DNA of 64,000 nt from Undaria pinnatifida (GCA_012845835.1 JABAKD010000001.1:6190976-6254975), one strand, 5' to 3'; counted from the first letter of the stretch, positions 1 through 10,904 are shown. Notes: generated from the sequence alone by a model not told the origin. A program made the numbers and translations.

Positions 1-659
1 GCTTTTAGTTGGCGAACGCGCCCAAGAAATAGGTCGGAAACTCCGAAGGGGAAGCTTTGCGAGCGCTGGCTGCTGGTAACGGCCCGGCCGCGGCGCGGAC
101 GAGATTTCTTGGTTCTTGCAGTCGCAGTGCAGGTGGGGAACCGACTAGGGGAGGCCGGGTGCGCCGACCCGGTCTCACTGTCGTGAATAGCTTCGCGAAC
201 GGCAGAAAGTGCCTCACCGAGCTAATTTTTCCTCTCCGCTGCCATGGGTTATTGGCCTTGGAATCATCCGCCCGGAGACCAATGCCCAACATTGGGTCCA
301 GAGGGCTGGATTCAGCCAAAATCTTGTTGTCAGAGCTCAAAAGGTGTTGCTTTTTATGGCTGGATTATGCGTGAAATTAACGTGGGTGGCAGATATAACG
401 GCGTTTTGCTTCTCCCTGTCCCCAACACCGGAATCAAAGTTGCGCACGCCTCAACCGATGCGTTTGGGTTTGCTCGGACGAGGCGACGACATGATGAGCC
501 CCGCTGCTCAATAGTCTCGGAAAAGCCTGGTCGTTTCGGCCATCATGTACTGCTCCGCGCAAGAACATGGCATGTCGTTGATGGCAAACGACGACGGGGA
601 CAACGGTGGAAAATAGGATGGGGGCTGCCAGAATAACACCACTTTGTCTGTGGAGTATT
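1..659. other. Left edge, nothing recognised
   Basis: No coding frame with a recognisable family, RNA gene or repeat was found here. Open frames up to about 130 codons exist on both strands, but they overlap one another and have no domain signature. The segment adjoins ~220-bp tandem units on its right, so it may be a diverged part of the same repeat block. Confidence 0.4.
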
Positions 660-1335
660 CTAGAGGAGGGTAAAAGCCGTGTTAGAATTTGGGCCTGCAA
701 TGTCCCCGTCCAGGAACACCAGGCCTCGAGAGCACGACGCGAATCCGAACCCGTGGTTTCTCGCCTCGGGTCTTTCTTCGCTCGCTGGCGGAAAAGCGCG
801 AGCATCCGCTCTAACGGCGCCCGAAATATATCAAACCCCGACGGTGCCAACCCGTCGGTAGCCTCGTTATACATTTGTGGGTCTGCAATGTCCCCTTCTG
901 GGAACCTCAGTCCTCGGCTCTTTGGGCCTGTAGTGTCCCCTTACGGGAGTACCAGGCCTCGGGAGCAAGATGCGAGTCCGAACCCGGGGTTTTCGCCTCG
1001 GGTCCTCCTCACTCGCTGGTAGAAACACGTAAGACGCCTCCCTCGCTGCACCCGAAAAAGAGTCGAACACCGACGGTGCCAACTCGTCGGTAGCCTCGTT
1101 GGACATTTGGCACCGTCGGTAGCCTCATGGAACACCAGTCCTCAGCTCGTTGGACCTGTAGTGTTCCCCTCAGGCACACCAGGCCTCGGGAGCATGACAC
1201 GAGTCCGAACCCACGGCGTCGCATCGTGGCCTCTTTGCTCTTTGGCGTATAATCGCAAGAAAACTGCTCTATCTGCGCCCGAAGGGGCAGGGACTCTGAG
1301 CTGTTTCTGCTTGACGAGAAGTGCGATTCTTCCGT
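660..1335. repeat. Degenerate tandem repeat, ~220-bp units, about 3 copies
   Basis: Three successive blocks (about 660-875, 876-1107 and 1108-1330) share the same ordered phrases: a 'gggcctg-a-tgtcccc' start, 'accaggcctcg-gagca', 'gagtccgaaccc', a 'tcgcctcgggtc' stretch, and 'acggtgccaac-cgtcggtagcctcgtt' near the end. The units are imperfect and contain small indels. The short overlapping open frames in them copy the repeat unit and are not credible genes. The array lies directly downstream, on the minus strand, of the decayed gag copy A and may be its 3' flank. Confidence 0.7.
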
Positions 1336-1362
1336 AAATTTACGGGAATAGCGTCCAGCTGA

Positions 1363-1800
1363 TCAGGCTGGAGGCCGTGGCGTCACAACTAGCCCGTCGC
1401 GCAGTGTCGGATCTTCTTCCTGTGCCACTGGGGCAGACGTAGCCTGAAACACGTGGGTAGGCGTGTTAAAAGACGAATCAAGGTCCGTGGACCCTGTGAG
1501 CGTCTTCTGGAGCGGGGCTCGGGCAAGTGGCAATAATGGTTTTACCCGAGGAGGCTCTTTTTCGTTACGCCTTTTGGAGAAGGGAGACGAAGTAGCTAAT
1601 CTTGTAGAGCCCTCCTTGATGGAAAAAAGGATAGAGCGCCCACTGTTATCGCGAGCAATCACCGGATCAACACTCGCAAGAGATCTCAGTGTTTAGTGTT
1701 GGCCTTCCCACATCTCAAATTGACCGCCACCTCGTGGTCAGAAAAATTGTTTGAGGGTCGACCGTCCCACACCTCAAACCGACCGCCACCGCCTGGTCTG
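1363..1800 (-). repeat. Block shared with copy B (54985-55440), inverted
   Basis: The minus strand here and the plus strand at 54985-55440 share a long similar stretch. It contains twice-occurring 'gaccacgaggtgg-ggtcggttt' phrases, then a segment translating to a D-(N/S)-S-G-R-S-I-(L/I)-F-x-I-K-E phrase, and a closing A-P-V-A-Q phrase. No known domain is visible. Its position after the gag C-terminus in both copies suggests it belonged to the downstream polyprotein or the 3' region of this element family. Confidence 0.65.
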
Positions 1801-2619
1801 GGAGTGGGGGGGGTGAACACGTTCGCGTAAAAAGGCGACGCGCCGTCACCGCAGCTTAATTTTCGCGCGACGCGTGCCTGGTGGAGACCGCGCAAAGCGC
1901 AGGCTCCCGTTCCATGGTTGATGGGGGGGGCGTTTGGAGCGCGTACCCCCGTTGCTGAGTTTATGCCGCGGTTGACGTAAACGGCGCTGGAAGCGCGGTT
2001 CCCGTCGCTGAACTCAGACCATGACCGAAGGGAATGTCGCTTGAAGCGCGCGTTCTCGCCGTCGAAAAAAACGAAAGAAAACAAAATACCTGGCTGGAGG
2101 AAACCACGCTTGAAGCGCTAGTTCCCGCCGCCGGTACTACGCCGTGAGAATCGTCCGCAGACGGCGTAGGAGCCCGTGGGCTCTTGACAGAGGCAATCTG
2201 TGCTACGTTACTGGACAGGCTAGCAACAGAACACGGGCATCTTCTGAAACCAAACGAGGTGCCCCCCGACAGTGTTGTCGGCGGTGCCGTACCGCCGTCG
2301 AGCTGTCGGGTGCTGTTACGGAATGTGCCAGGCTGGCGCACGAGAGTATTTTCGCCCGGGTTGTGGGCGGCTCCAAAGCGCATTCGAGGTGCAGGAGCGG
2401 GGGCAGAAGAGGCGGACGGGCGCGGGATACCACCATCGTGATCCGACGTGTATATGGTATCGTTGCAACAGTTTACCTGGACCTGATCCTGGTGGTTCCC
2501 TCGCGATTGACCTGAAAGATGGCGACGGTTTTCTTGTTGTTTGGGCGATAAGATTTATCGTCTCGGCGGTAGCAGAACATGCGTGTTTGTTAACGTCAGT
2601 GTGCGTCATCGTCACCAAG

Positions 2620-2745
2620 TTGGCCAAATTCAGGATTCAAGCAGCCACTCGCAGTAATGAAAGGATGCCTGCAATGCTTGAAGGAATGATTGTCTTCGTG
2701 ACAGTCGAGGTAAATCCCCCGGTTTTCTCGGAGGGCATCAGCGCG
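2620..2745 (-). pseudogene. Damaged gag zinc knuckle of copy A
   Basis: On the minus strand this reads C-H-E-D-N-H-S-F-K-H-C followed by an F-I-T-x-S-G-C-L-N-P phrase. It matches the intact Gag knuckle (C-x2-C-x4-H-x4-C followed by a D-F-I-N-I-S-G-I-L-N-P phrase). The first cysteine of the knuckle is replaced by tyrosine, so zinc binding would be impaired. The phrase after the knuckle is shared by all three gag copies in the window and is a good family marker. Confidence 0.7.
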
Positions 2746-3090
2746 AGGTGATAGGAGGCCGCTCCAAAGGGGAGGGTCGTCTGTCTCAAACGAGGCAATA
2801 ACGGCAACAACTATTGCATAATGATGCTCTTCTACTGGCCAGCAGCTCGATGTGTTGTCAAGTCAAGGGTCAGATAAATCATCGATGGGCATGACAGTTG
2901 ATTGACAGCTCAATCCCGCCTGCCACGAAAGCGACTGGGACGGCACTCGGCCCTGGCCGCGCCCATGATCGGCGGGCCGGGGTCCCGACGGGGCTGATGA
3001 CCGCGCTCCCGTCGAAGAAACAGGGAGAGAAAAAAATGTTTCGCCGTTGACGGCAGGTGTCTTATTATGCGCTTAGTCACTAAAATCCCG

Positions 3091-3435
3091 CTACATAGCA
3101 TCCAACAAGGCGTATGGTCGCGGGTCCGTTGCCTTCGAAGCAGGGTACAACGCAGGCAGGAGAGGCGGAAATTGCTTATTCGCCGCCACCCGAACCACCT
3201 CCAACACCACATCCGTCCCCGGAGACAAAACATGCTCATTCCCCGTAGCGGTCGGCACAAGTACGCGAACCTCCCGACTGAAATCATTAAAAGGCATGCC
3301 GTTACACATTTCAAAAGTATGCAACTTAGTGTAACCCTCCTCCTTGTCAACCCCGTCGAAGTGCGTCATCAGCAGACGCAACAGGAGGGTGAAAGCCTCA
3401 GGCCCAGATGCTTCTTCTACCATGGGTCTTGACAC
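3091..3435 (-). pseudogene. gag: Capsid-like gag segment of copy A
   Basis: A 114-codon open stretch aligns with the intact Gag around nucleotides 12355-12665. Shared elements in order are a G-P-x-A-F start, L-L-x-x-L-x-T/M-x-H-F-D, a short phrase around D-F, x-S-x-D-x-V-x-x-V-R, and P-x-L-x-P-x-L-Y-P near the end. The segment is isolated: frames on both sides are closed or shifted. It shows that copy A belongs to the same superfamily as the complete element at 7385-23143 but is well diverged from it. It is probably not translated as a functional protein. Confidence 0.75.
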
Positions 3436-4899
3436 CTCTTGCCTGCTACCGCGGCCACCTCGCTGTGGTCGTCCGTGCTCGAGAACGAAGACGAGCAGGA
3501 GGATGTTGAAGAGCCGTCCTACGCTGAACGCCCTTTTGCGCCGTTCCTACGCACTGCGTTGCCTCCGCCAGAGCTGCGGCCAACTGCCCCGGTTGTTAGA
3601 CCGAAGATTCTCCTCGGCGGTACCCTCAGCCACACCAGCACCCGATGCGCCACCCCCGGCTCCACCACCCGCGGCGGTGGTGTTGGTCGCCACCCCCACC
3701 ATGTTTGCCGCCACCCCCACGGTTGCGGCCTCCGCGGGCGCGACTGTCGCTGCGTCGCTGATTCCCCCGGTTTTGTTCCGCCAACTCTGCCTCCGAGGTT
3801 CGGCTAAAAGACAGGGTCGGGGTCCTCGTCGTGGGCTATTAGCAGAGCATTGACGAGGGCAAGGGTCGGGGCGGCTCTCGTCTGTCTTTCATAGGGCGTA
3901 CAATCCATGTGAGTCCAGGACGCCTCCACCGATAGGACGTCCGTTTGCCGCGACGCCGGTCTCTCTGACGCGAGGAGGGCGCAGGCCGTTTCCACCACCG
4001 CGGTCGCCAACGCTGAGGAGAAATCTACCCTCGGTGCAGACGCCATGCACGGGACGGTGCCCTTGAAGAAGGCGTCGTTCTCGGGTCGTGGTCGCTGGGA
4101 TGCGACACCCTGCGGGCGCGACGAAGGCGGGGGGGCCGCGGTAGCTCTCGCCGCAGCCGACGCAACTGATCGGGCGAGGACCTGTTGCGACCTCTTCGAT
4201 ACCAGGGACGCTTCCCGCGCAGCGATCTTTGCCTACTCGATATCTTCGTCAAACCGACGTCGGCGTGCTATCGTCTGGCTGGCGCCGTCGAGCGCCCGCT
4301 CGGCCCACGCCGCCGCATATGCCAAGTCCAAGGGGCCGACATGGGCGCCCAGGTCCCGGGAGCCCTGGAGGTGGCGCTCTGCCGAGCACGGAAAGCCCGG
4401 GTGGCGGTGGTGCCCTGTCGAGAGCGGGGGGGGCAGCTGGCGTCGAGACTCCCCCGAGTTCGGTGGGGGTTGGTCCGTCTTGTTCTCTGCACGAACGGGC
4501 CAGTCGACCCTCTGGGTTGGTGGGTCCGGGTAGTGGTATGGTGGTTCGTCTTCTGTCTCGTCACCGGAACCAGCCTCGGGTGATTCCGCCCGTCTCGAGT
4601 CACGGGATCTCAAGCGAGCTCTTCCTTCCTCGTGGGCATCCAGATTGGGGTGCGTGGAAGACCTCAGCCTGCCCCGAGTACGCTTCCTCACTGGTAGACG
4701 TGTTGTGTGTTGTCTGTAGGGAGGGCAGCGGAAGGAGGGGGTGTAGGGGAAGGTGGCGGGATGGGAACGACGCGCAAAGAAGCTATGCAGGCAGATATAT
4801 TGTTGTGGTGTCCCTGCTGCAAGTAGCGGTATACCTGTGTTTCAGCAAACAGCAAGATATGGGCCTCAACTCCCTCCAGCATCAGTGATGGCAGCAGCC

Positions 4900-6110
4900 A
4901 CGCCAACTAGCCGTTTAAAACGACGACAGCGGTAAGAAGAGTACCATCCACCAAAACCGCAACATAAGAGCAGCGCCCAGTCTGACCGTAGGGTATACGG
5001 GTAACACCTGCACGAACCGCAGTAAAGCAGCCAAAAAGGGGCAGCACTGACCCTAACCGCAGTGCAGGGGGTGCAACACAGTGAAGGTACGTCTGCACCC
5101 ATCGCACCAAAACAGGCATCACTTAACCTAGACGGGGGGGGTAGCACAGAAAACCGTTGCCCGAAACGCCCACGCCCATCGCACCAAAACAGGCAGCAAT
5201 TATCCCATGCACAGTGTAGGGGAGGGGCGTAGCACAGGAAACCGTCGCCCGAAACGCCCACGCCCATCGCACCAAAATAGGCAGTATTTATCCCATGCAC
5301 AGTGTAGGGGGGGGGGGGCACAGGAAAGGGTTGTACAAGAAGCCTACGCCCATCGCACCAAAACAGGCAGCATTCATCCCATGCACAGGGTAGGGGGACA
5401 GCACAGTCAAGGGTCGCCTAACATCGACGCTCATCGCACCAAAACAGGCAGCATTTCACCTAGGTGCAGTGTAGGGGGTAGCACAGTAAAGGTTCGCCCA
5501 ACACGCCGACCCTCATCGCACCAAAACAGGCAGCATTTCACCTAGGTGCAGTGTAGTGGGGTAGCACAGTGAAGGGTCGCCCAACACGCCGACGCTCATT
5601 TCACCAAAGCAGGCAGCATTTACCCTCGGTGTGGTGTATGGAGTAGCGCAGTGAAGGGTCGCCCAACACGCCGACACTCATCGCGATAAAACAGGAAGCA
5701 TTTAACCTAGGTGTAGTGTAGGGGGGTAGCACAGTGAAGGGTCGCCCAACACGCCGACACTCGTCGCACCCAAAACAGGCAGCATTTGACCTAGGTGTAG
5801 TGTAGGGGGGGGTAGGACAGTGAAGGGTCGCCCAACAGTAATGTAGGGGGGGGAGCACAGTAGAGGATCTCGCAGCCAACCGTAAAAAAGACGGGCAGCA
5901 ACTGCCCCAACAGTAGTGTAGGGGGGGTAGCACAGTAAAAGATCGCGCAGCCAACCGTAAAAAAAGACGGGCAGCATCTGCCCCAACAGTAGTGTGGGGG
6001 GGGTAGCACAGTAGAGGATCGCGCCGCCAACCGTATAAACAAAAACGGGCAGCATCCGCCCCATGAGTAGTGTAGGGGGGGGTAGCACAGTAGAGGGTTG
6101 TACATGTGCC
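4900..6110. repeat. Minisatellite with ~80-90-bp units
   Basis: About a dozen imperfect units share 'catcgcaccaaaacaggcag', a 'cagtgtagggggg-tagcacag' phrase and a 'cgcccaacacgccgac' phrase. Anchor copies of 'catcgcacc' lie near 5177, 5265, 5351, 5432 and 5513, giving spacings of 81-88 bp. Later units drift to 'ccgtaaaaaagacgggcagca'. Runs of seven to nine G recur at a fixed place in the units. Open frames crossing the array on both strands are periodic translations of the unit, not genes. Confidence 0.85.
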
Positions 6111-7380
6111 AATAAGAGGACGAGGTCAGTACAAGGCTTGAACAAAGTAGCTTCCCCACCGACCGCACTAAAGAGGGACGAAGTCAGTACAAGGCTTGAA
6201 CAAAGTAGTTTCCCCACCGACCGCACTAAAGAGGGGTGGTCGGGCCTACAGTAGTGCTGCTCGCTGCATTATCGTCGCTGTGCCCATAGGTACCGACAAT
6301 ACTAACCGCACAAAGATGGGCAGTATAACCCCCGAACAAGGTAGTTTCCCCATCGACCGCACAATAGAGGGGCGGTCGCGCCTACAGTAGTGCTGCTCGC
6401 TGCATTATCGTTGCTGTGCCCATAGATACCAACCGCACGAAGATGGGCAGTACAACCCCCGAACAAGGCAGTTTCCCCACCGTCCGCACTATAGGGGGAC
6501 GATTGCGCCTACAGTAGTGCTGGTTGTTGTAGTATCGCTGCTGTGTCAACAGGTAACGGCAATTCCAACCGCACCAACATGGATAATATTGCGTCCGAAC
6601 AAGGCAGTTCCCCAACCGACCGCACTATTGAGGAACGGTCGAGCCTACAGTAGTGCTGACTGCTGCAAGATTGCTCCTGTGACCACGGGTCACGACAACA
6701 CCAACCGCCTTAAAAAGGGTAGTATAGTACCAAGACCAGCTGTAGACAAGGTGTGTACCCCTGTAGCCGAATAGAAAGGCTGTTTGTCCCCAAGTACCGC
6801 ATCAAACTGGCTGATCCCCACTTGCACTATTAATATGAAGCACAGTATCTCCGCCAACTGTAGTAAACGTTCTGTTACGGGCAGTAGCTGTCCAAACATG
6901 TGCAGAGAAAAAAAATGCCAGCATAGGAGCAGCATCGTGAAGGGCAGCACATGGACCAACAGCAGCAGAAAGGCAGCGTTTGCGCCAAAAGTATAGTGCT
7001 CAGCGTCTCGCCAACTGTAAACCGCATTGCAACGGAGAGTACCCGTCGTGACAGCTGCAAAAAAAAAGAAAAATGCAGCATTTATCCTAGCAGCATTGTG
7101 GAAAGGAAGCACATGTACCGGCAGCAGGAAGACGGCCCAATAACGCCTGGACAGCTGAACGAAAATCCGCACACACCGACCGCACTATAAAGGGACGATT
7201 GCGTTGGCAGCAGTGCAGGGTGTCGCACTATCGCAGCTGTGCTCGCACAGAAAGTGGTACTAGCCCCCGTGTACCCATGAACGGTGGAATATAGGGCATC
7301 GCACACGCCGACAGCCTTGCCCAAAAAAGCCAGCACAGAGTTTCAGCGTTCACCAAATTCAAGTTCTAGTCACGGGGGGG
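6110..7380. repeat. Second tandem array (~130-bp units) decaying into unique sequence
   Basis: Units anchored by 'gaacaaggcagtttcccc' occur at about 6198, 6334, 6461 and 6597 (spacings 136, 127 and 136 bp). Each includes 'gcctacagtagtgctg' and a 'gaccgcact-t-gagggg' phrase. Beyond about 6780 only fragments of the motifs remain, such as 'accgcactataaaggg' near 7190. The intact LTR retrotransposon begins immediately to the right, so this array is its insertion-site neighbourhood. Confidence 0.75.
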
Positions 7381-7384
7381 CTAA
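7381..7384. repeat. Candidate target-site duplication CTAA (left)
   Basis: CTAA directly precedes the left LTR and also directly follows the right LTR at 23144-23147, as expected for a 4-bp target duplication. Caution: the last internal bases before the right LTR also read GGGCTAA. The left copy could therefore be part of a slightly longer LTR or a chance match. Confidence 0.55.
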
Positions 7385-7862
7385 TGTAATAGAGTGTCGG
7401 TATAGCGGGCAATAGATTCGGTAAGATAGTCCGCAGAGTAACGGTCTATTGGCCACAAGAAGATTCCCTTAGAACGGAATATTCTTAGTGAAGCGGATAA
7501 CCCGTAGAGAATAGCTAGCTTATACCACAAGAACGTTCTCGGTAATGGAGCCAAGATAGGTAAAAGTAAGCGCGTTAAGCGCTCTTGGGAATATAGCACA
7601 CCTAGGAGAACGTTCCTTGTACGTTCCATAGGTAAAGGTCCAGAAGAGAGCACAGCAGCAATGCTGGAGGGTGAAGCGAACTCTGTGAGCCTCACCCCAC
7701 CCCCATGCTCTCACTCCTTCCCCTTTCCTGTCACCTTCGAGCTCCTCATAGCTCAACGCCAGTAATAAGAAACCATCAAAGAAGAACCGGTGCTGTCTCC
7801 AAGCGAAGCTGATACCCCTGCGTCCCTTCCCTCCCAACATCCGGCACCACGACTCCTTCACA
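7385..7862 (+). repeat. 5' LTR (478 bp)
   Basis: It starts TGTAATAG and ends TTCACA, giving the TGT...ACA inverted ends usual for LTRs. It matches 22666-23143 at a constant offset of 15281 bp. I see three substitutions relative to the right LTR: 7563 (A versus G), 7733 (A versus T) and 7744 (C versus T). A minus-strand frame of 104 codons lies inside, but it is present in both LTRs only because they are copies of each other. A G-rich run before the start also resembles the bases before the right LTR, so the true 5' edge could lie up to about 11 bp further left. Confidence 0.93.
7459..7615 (+). promoter_or_regulatory. Four GAAnnTTC palindromes in the 5' LTR (heat-shock-element-like)
   Basis: Perfect GAAnnTTC inverted repeats lie at 7459-7466 (GAAGATTC), 7477-7484 (GAATATTC), 7531-7538 (GAACGTTC) and 7608-7615 (GAACGTTC). 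A motif with six fixed bases is expected roughly once in 4 kb, so four in 157 bp is a strong excess. GAAnnTTC is the core dimer unit bound by heat shock factors. The sites are not arranged as a continuous phased trimer, so binding by HSF is inference. The position within the LTR fits a transcription control region. Confidence 0.5.
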
Positions 7863-8879
7863 ATCTGACGTCATTCATCGACGACGTGTGAGCTTCAAGC
7901 TTGGAACGGCAGCCCCGCCTCTTCTCGGTTTCTCGTTATCCTAAAAATGTGAGCCACCACATATATGGCAAGAGACAGGATAGATAGGAGGAGTCATTTT
8001 TTTTTCTTTCTTGCTTGTTTTGTTCTGTTTTGTGTTCTTTGTCTTTTCTTTTGCCTCCCTTTTTCTATCGAACCTCCGTGTACCAACCACATACTATACG
8101 ATCTCCGCTGACAGCTCATAGGTGGTCATATAGTATAGAATCGAGTACACGCAGTTGAGTGCTGTAGGCAGTCGTCTCTTCTCTCTCGTACTTCCCCCCC
8201 CTCGTAGGTAGGTATAGCACCGGTATGGTGCTACAAACGATCCCCTTTGTTCCCTTTGCTTTCACACCAAACGTGTAGTGCATTATTATCAGTACGTACA
8301 AGTCCTACGTACGGTACGGGATGTCTCCTGAACGCTTTCGTGTCACCGTACTCCTGTGTAGTACGTCCGTCACCCCAAAAGCGTTATTCCATCCCCAAAA
8401 CGCACTTTTATGTACAAGAACGACCCAACCCCTGTGACCCCACAAGGACCACGTAACAAAAGGAGAGCTCTCTATTGTGTTCTGCTCTGATTGAGGGATA
8501 AGCCCTCATTGACAGGAGACAGACACAAGGTGCCAGGGAGGTACCCTGTCCACTTCGGAATTCTTGTTTTTTTCTCTTTCGTTTTCTCCCCGCACATTTA
8601 GCTGGTACCAGGTGCTGTTTGAGCCAGCATTTATTCGACGTGTGATGGGCATCGGATACGCCGCTTTAGTCACTCTTTCTTGCGTATCTTTTGTGAGACA
8701 GCGGCTCATAGACATTTTGCGTACCTCGTACACAGCAGCAGTGATACGTACACAAGCATGGGCTGACACGCACCTTACGAGCGTGGCACACTCTCATAGC
8801 CATGCAGCAGACCCACCTCCCCACCAGGTCTGGTTTTGTACCGAATCTGACCCCCAGGGTTTCAGGCCTATCTATATGC

Positions 8880-10450
8880 ACGAGTTGCGTCTTGTCCTGA
8901 TACTCCCAGTAGTACCCCGTTTCCACCGCCGTCTCAAGTCGTTTTGGTTTGTCCCTCGTTTGTTTATTTGTTTTTTTTTGTTTGATGCATTTCCCTTGTT
9001 TGCATTATTAATAATACCTATTTTGCTTGCTTGCCTCTTGCTTGGTTAACGAGCACGTACGAGTAGCTCTGCGCTGCTCAAATTTGTCTTAGGGAATTGC
9101 TACTGTTTCTGTGCAAACTTTCGTTTTTGTTTTTGTTCGACCGCTTTGCTGCTCGAATGTATCGAAACGCTGGTGTCGTACGTATACCCCTCCAGTTATA
9201 CGGACGACATACACGGGCCCTGCACTGCTATGGCCTAATTAACGTTGTCTGGTGCGCAATTCCTCCAGCTTTAGACATACAGGACTCTATGTTGCCATTT
9301 GTCTCTATGCTGTTGTTTAGCGTACACTTCGTATATTTTGGTCATGTATCGCATCTACGCTGCTCAAATTTGACAAAATGGTGATGTAGTACGTGTATCT
9401 CGCCAGCCTTCTGTCATACACAGGCTTTATGCTGCCTTAATTTGTCAGGATGCTAGTGTAATATATGTGCATTCCATCGGTGTTGTCTCACGCACGGCCC
9501 CCCTATGCTGCTCACATCATCGGAAATGCTGCAGTAACCGTGCCTCTTACCAGTTTTGAGCCACATATGGGCTCTATCATGCCCATATGCTTCTCTATTC
9601 TGCTGTAAGAGCATTTTGTCAGTTTATTTGTAGTGCCCGAGCCCTACGCCGTCTAATGTTGAATTGTTTCCCCCCCCCCCCGCGTTTGGCCAGCTTTTTA
9701 CCCCATAGCAGGCTCTACGCTGCAATTTTTTTTTCTTTCTTCTCTCGAAAAAGCAAAATGCATTTAAGTTCCCTCGCATCTGTTCCATCTCCACGATGAA
9801 GTGGAGTAGATGCTGCTCAGATTTGCCCAAATTCTGTCACCCTCAAGTTTACTTTTCCCCGTTTTTGGTGATACAGGGTAGATGATGCCCAAATTCCCCC
9901 CCCCTGTTGCTACTTCAACGCTTTTTCCGCCTCAGTTTTACGATGAAGCAGGGTCTATGCTGCTCAAAATTGTAACGTTGCTGCGCAAGCTTGAAAGTCA
10001 ACAACTGTTTTATTTCTTTTCTTTGTCTTTCTTTTATTATTTTCTTCCCTTGTTTGTCCGGCATATCACCAACAGCAGCTGCATGCTGCTCAAATTTAGA
10101 ACATGTTCGATGCCGCCCGTGCAGAAAATGTCCTAAAACTGAAAACTGTATGCTGGACAAATTATAACTATAGTCGCAACAGACTAGCGTACCCGAGCTC
10201 CTTCCCCATGGTAGCTGATCGGTATGCTTTTCTTTGTTTCACGTACCGGGGTCTGATTTCATTTAAGCTGCCTTTACGATACCTTGCGTTACGCCACGAC
10301 GTACCGGACTACGCGAACCCCCCCCGAAACGGCCGGCATGCTGCCCATTTTTTTTTGTCACGTAACGACGAACACCCCGCCTTTCGATCGCCCGGTATTT
10401 TGTGTGCCTACCAAATGGTGCCGGCATGCTGCAATTTTTTTTTTCACCCT
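8880..10450 (+). repeat. Degenerate leader repeats with a 'atgctgctcaaatttg' motif
   Basis: The phrase 'gctgctcaaatttg' or a close variant recurs near 9073, 9147, 9357, 9507, 9809, 9958, 10085, 10345 and 10427, usually preceded by a 'caggct-tatgctg' type sequence and spaced irregularly by roughly 70-300 bp. The copies are too diverged for a simple minisatellite, but the recurrence is clear. In a retroelement leader, such repeats could be packaging or structural elements; that role is speculation. Confidence 0.6.
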
Positions 10451-10750
10451 TCGCTCTTTTTAGGTACTGATCAATCGTACCCGCGCGATCGGTTTTGCAC
10501 TGCCAACGTCCCACAATCGTCACGCCCTGATACCATAACTGAGGAATTCTGCAGTTCAGACGGAGCTCTGCCCAATTCAGTCTCATAGGTATCGCTCAAG
10601 TGACGTGAGGACTGTGGTCCGACAAAAACGAGACGTCTGGTTTCTGGTCAGATACTCTCCAAACCACATAAACATATACCCTTGGACGAGCACTAAAATC
10701 GTGGCACATCCCCCCCCCTACCGTACGCCCTTACTTCCATTTTGTATTTT

Positions 10751-10776
10751 GCTGTTTTTTTTCTTTCTCCCTCTAG
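10751..10776 (+). promoter_or_regulatory. Candidate splice acceptor upstream of gag
   Basis: A long pyrimidine tract (gctgttttttttctttctcc) followed by CTCTAG ends at 10776, 129 bases before the gag ATG. It fits a eukaryotic 3' splice site and would allow most of the long leader to be removed. A possible donor (CGGTAAGAT) lies near 7419 inside the LTR. Splicing is not demonstrated. Confidence 0.3.
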
Positions 10777-10904
10777 ATCGGTTTGTTGGTGATTGTAGCT
10801 GCCGCCCCGAGATCCAAGCCTGGATCCAACCTTCCTCTACACTTCCACCCCACCAATCTCTACTCCAGTGCAAGCGTTCCCCCCCACCTTTCCTCGACAT
10901 CGAC

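Larger units (their letters stand above)
1363..4880 (-). pseudogene. Decayed gag region of a Ty3/gypsy-like element, copy A
   Basis: Read on the minus strand, this region contains the parts of a retrotransposon Gag in order: a coiled-coil-like N-terminal segment (about 4250-4450), a segment with a SVEAS..MDCT..AAPTLAL-type block (3804-4046), a Gly/Ala/Pro-rich linker (about 3440-3800), a capsid-like segment (3091-3435), a damaged zinc knuckle (about 2620-2745) and a Gag C-terminus to protease-frame junction (about 1960-2383). The pieces lie in different frames and are separated by stops. No RT, RNase H or integrase follows. The same pieces occur in the same order on the plus strand at 51424-55440, and the capsid and knuckle match the intact gag at 10905-13616. 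I infer a truncated, inactive copy of a sister family of the intact element. Confidence 0.72.
7863..10904 (+). other. Long 5' leader of the retrotransposon, non-coding
   Basis: Three kilobases separate the LTR from the gag start. The sequence after the LTR (ATCTGACGTCATTCATC...) does not begin with the TGG expected for a standard tRNA primer-binding site, so I cannot assign the primer. The leader is T-rich with many short T runs. A T-rich frame at 8564-9049 yields a hydrophobic tail, but it has no domain signature and probably reflects composition. Degenerate repeats occupy its second half (listed separately), and a candidate splice acceptor lies near its end. Confidence 0.7.

Noticed and set aside
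4900-6110. CRISPR array
   Set aside because: Units are 80-90 bp, imperfect throughout, with no short exact repeat separated by unique spacers, and there are no cas genes.
5601-6254. Several frames of 100-170 codons across the minisatellite
   Set aside because: They are periodic translations of the ~85-bp unit on both strands and change frame with unit length.
7381-7695. Minus-strand 104-codon frame inside the LTR, identical in the other LTR (22662-22976)
   Set aside because: Identity between the two LTRs results from retrotransposition, not selection on a protein. The product has no recognisable motif.
8564-9049. 161-codon frame in the leader with a hydrophobic C-terminus, possibly an accessory or membrane protein
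   Set aside because: The hydrophobic part is a direct effect of T-rich sequence. There is no motif, and the region is covered by degenerate non-coding repeats.
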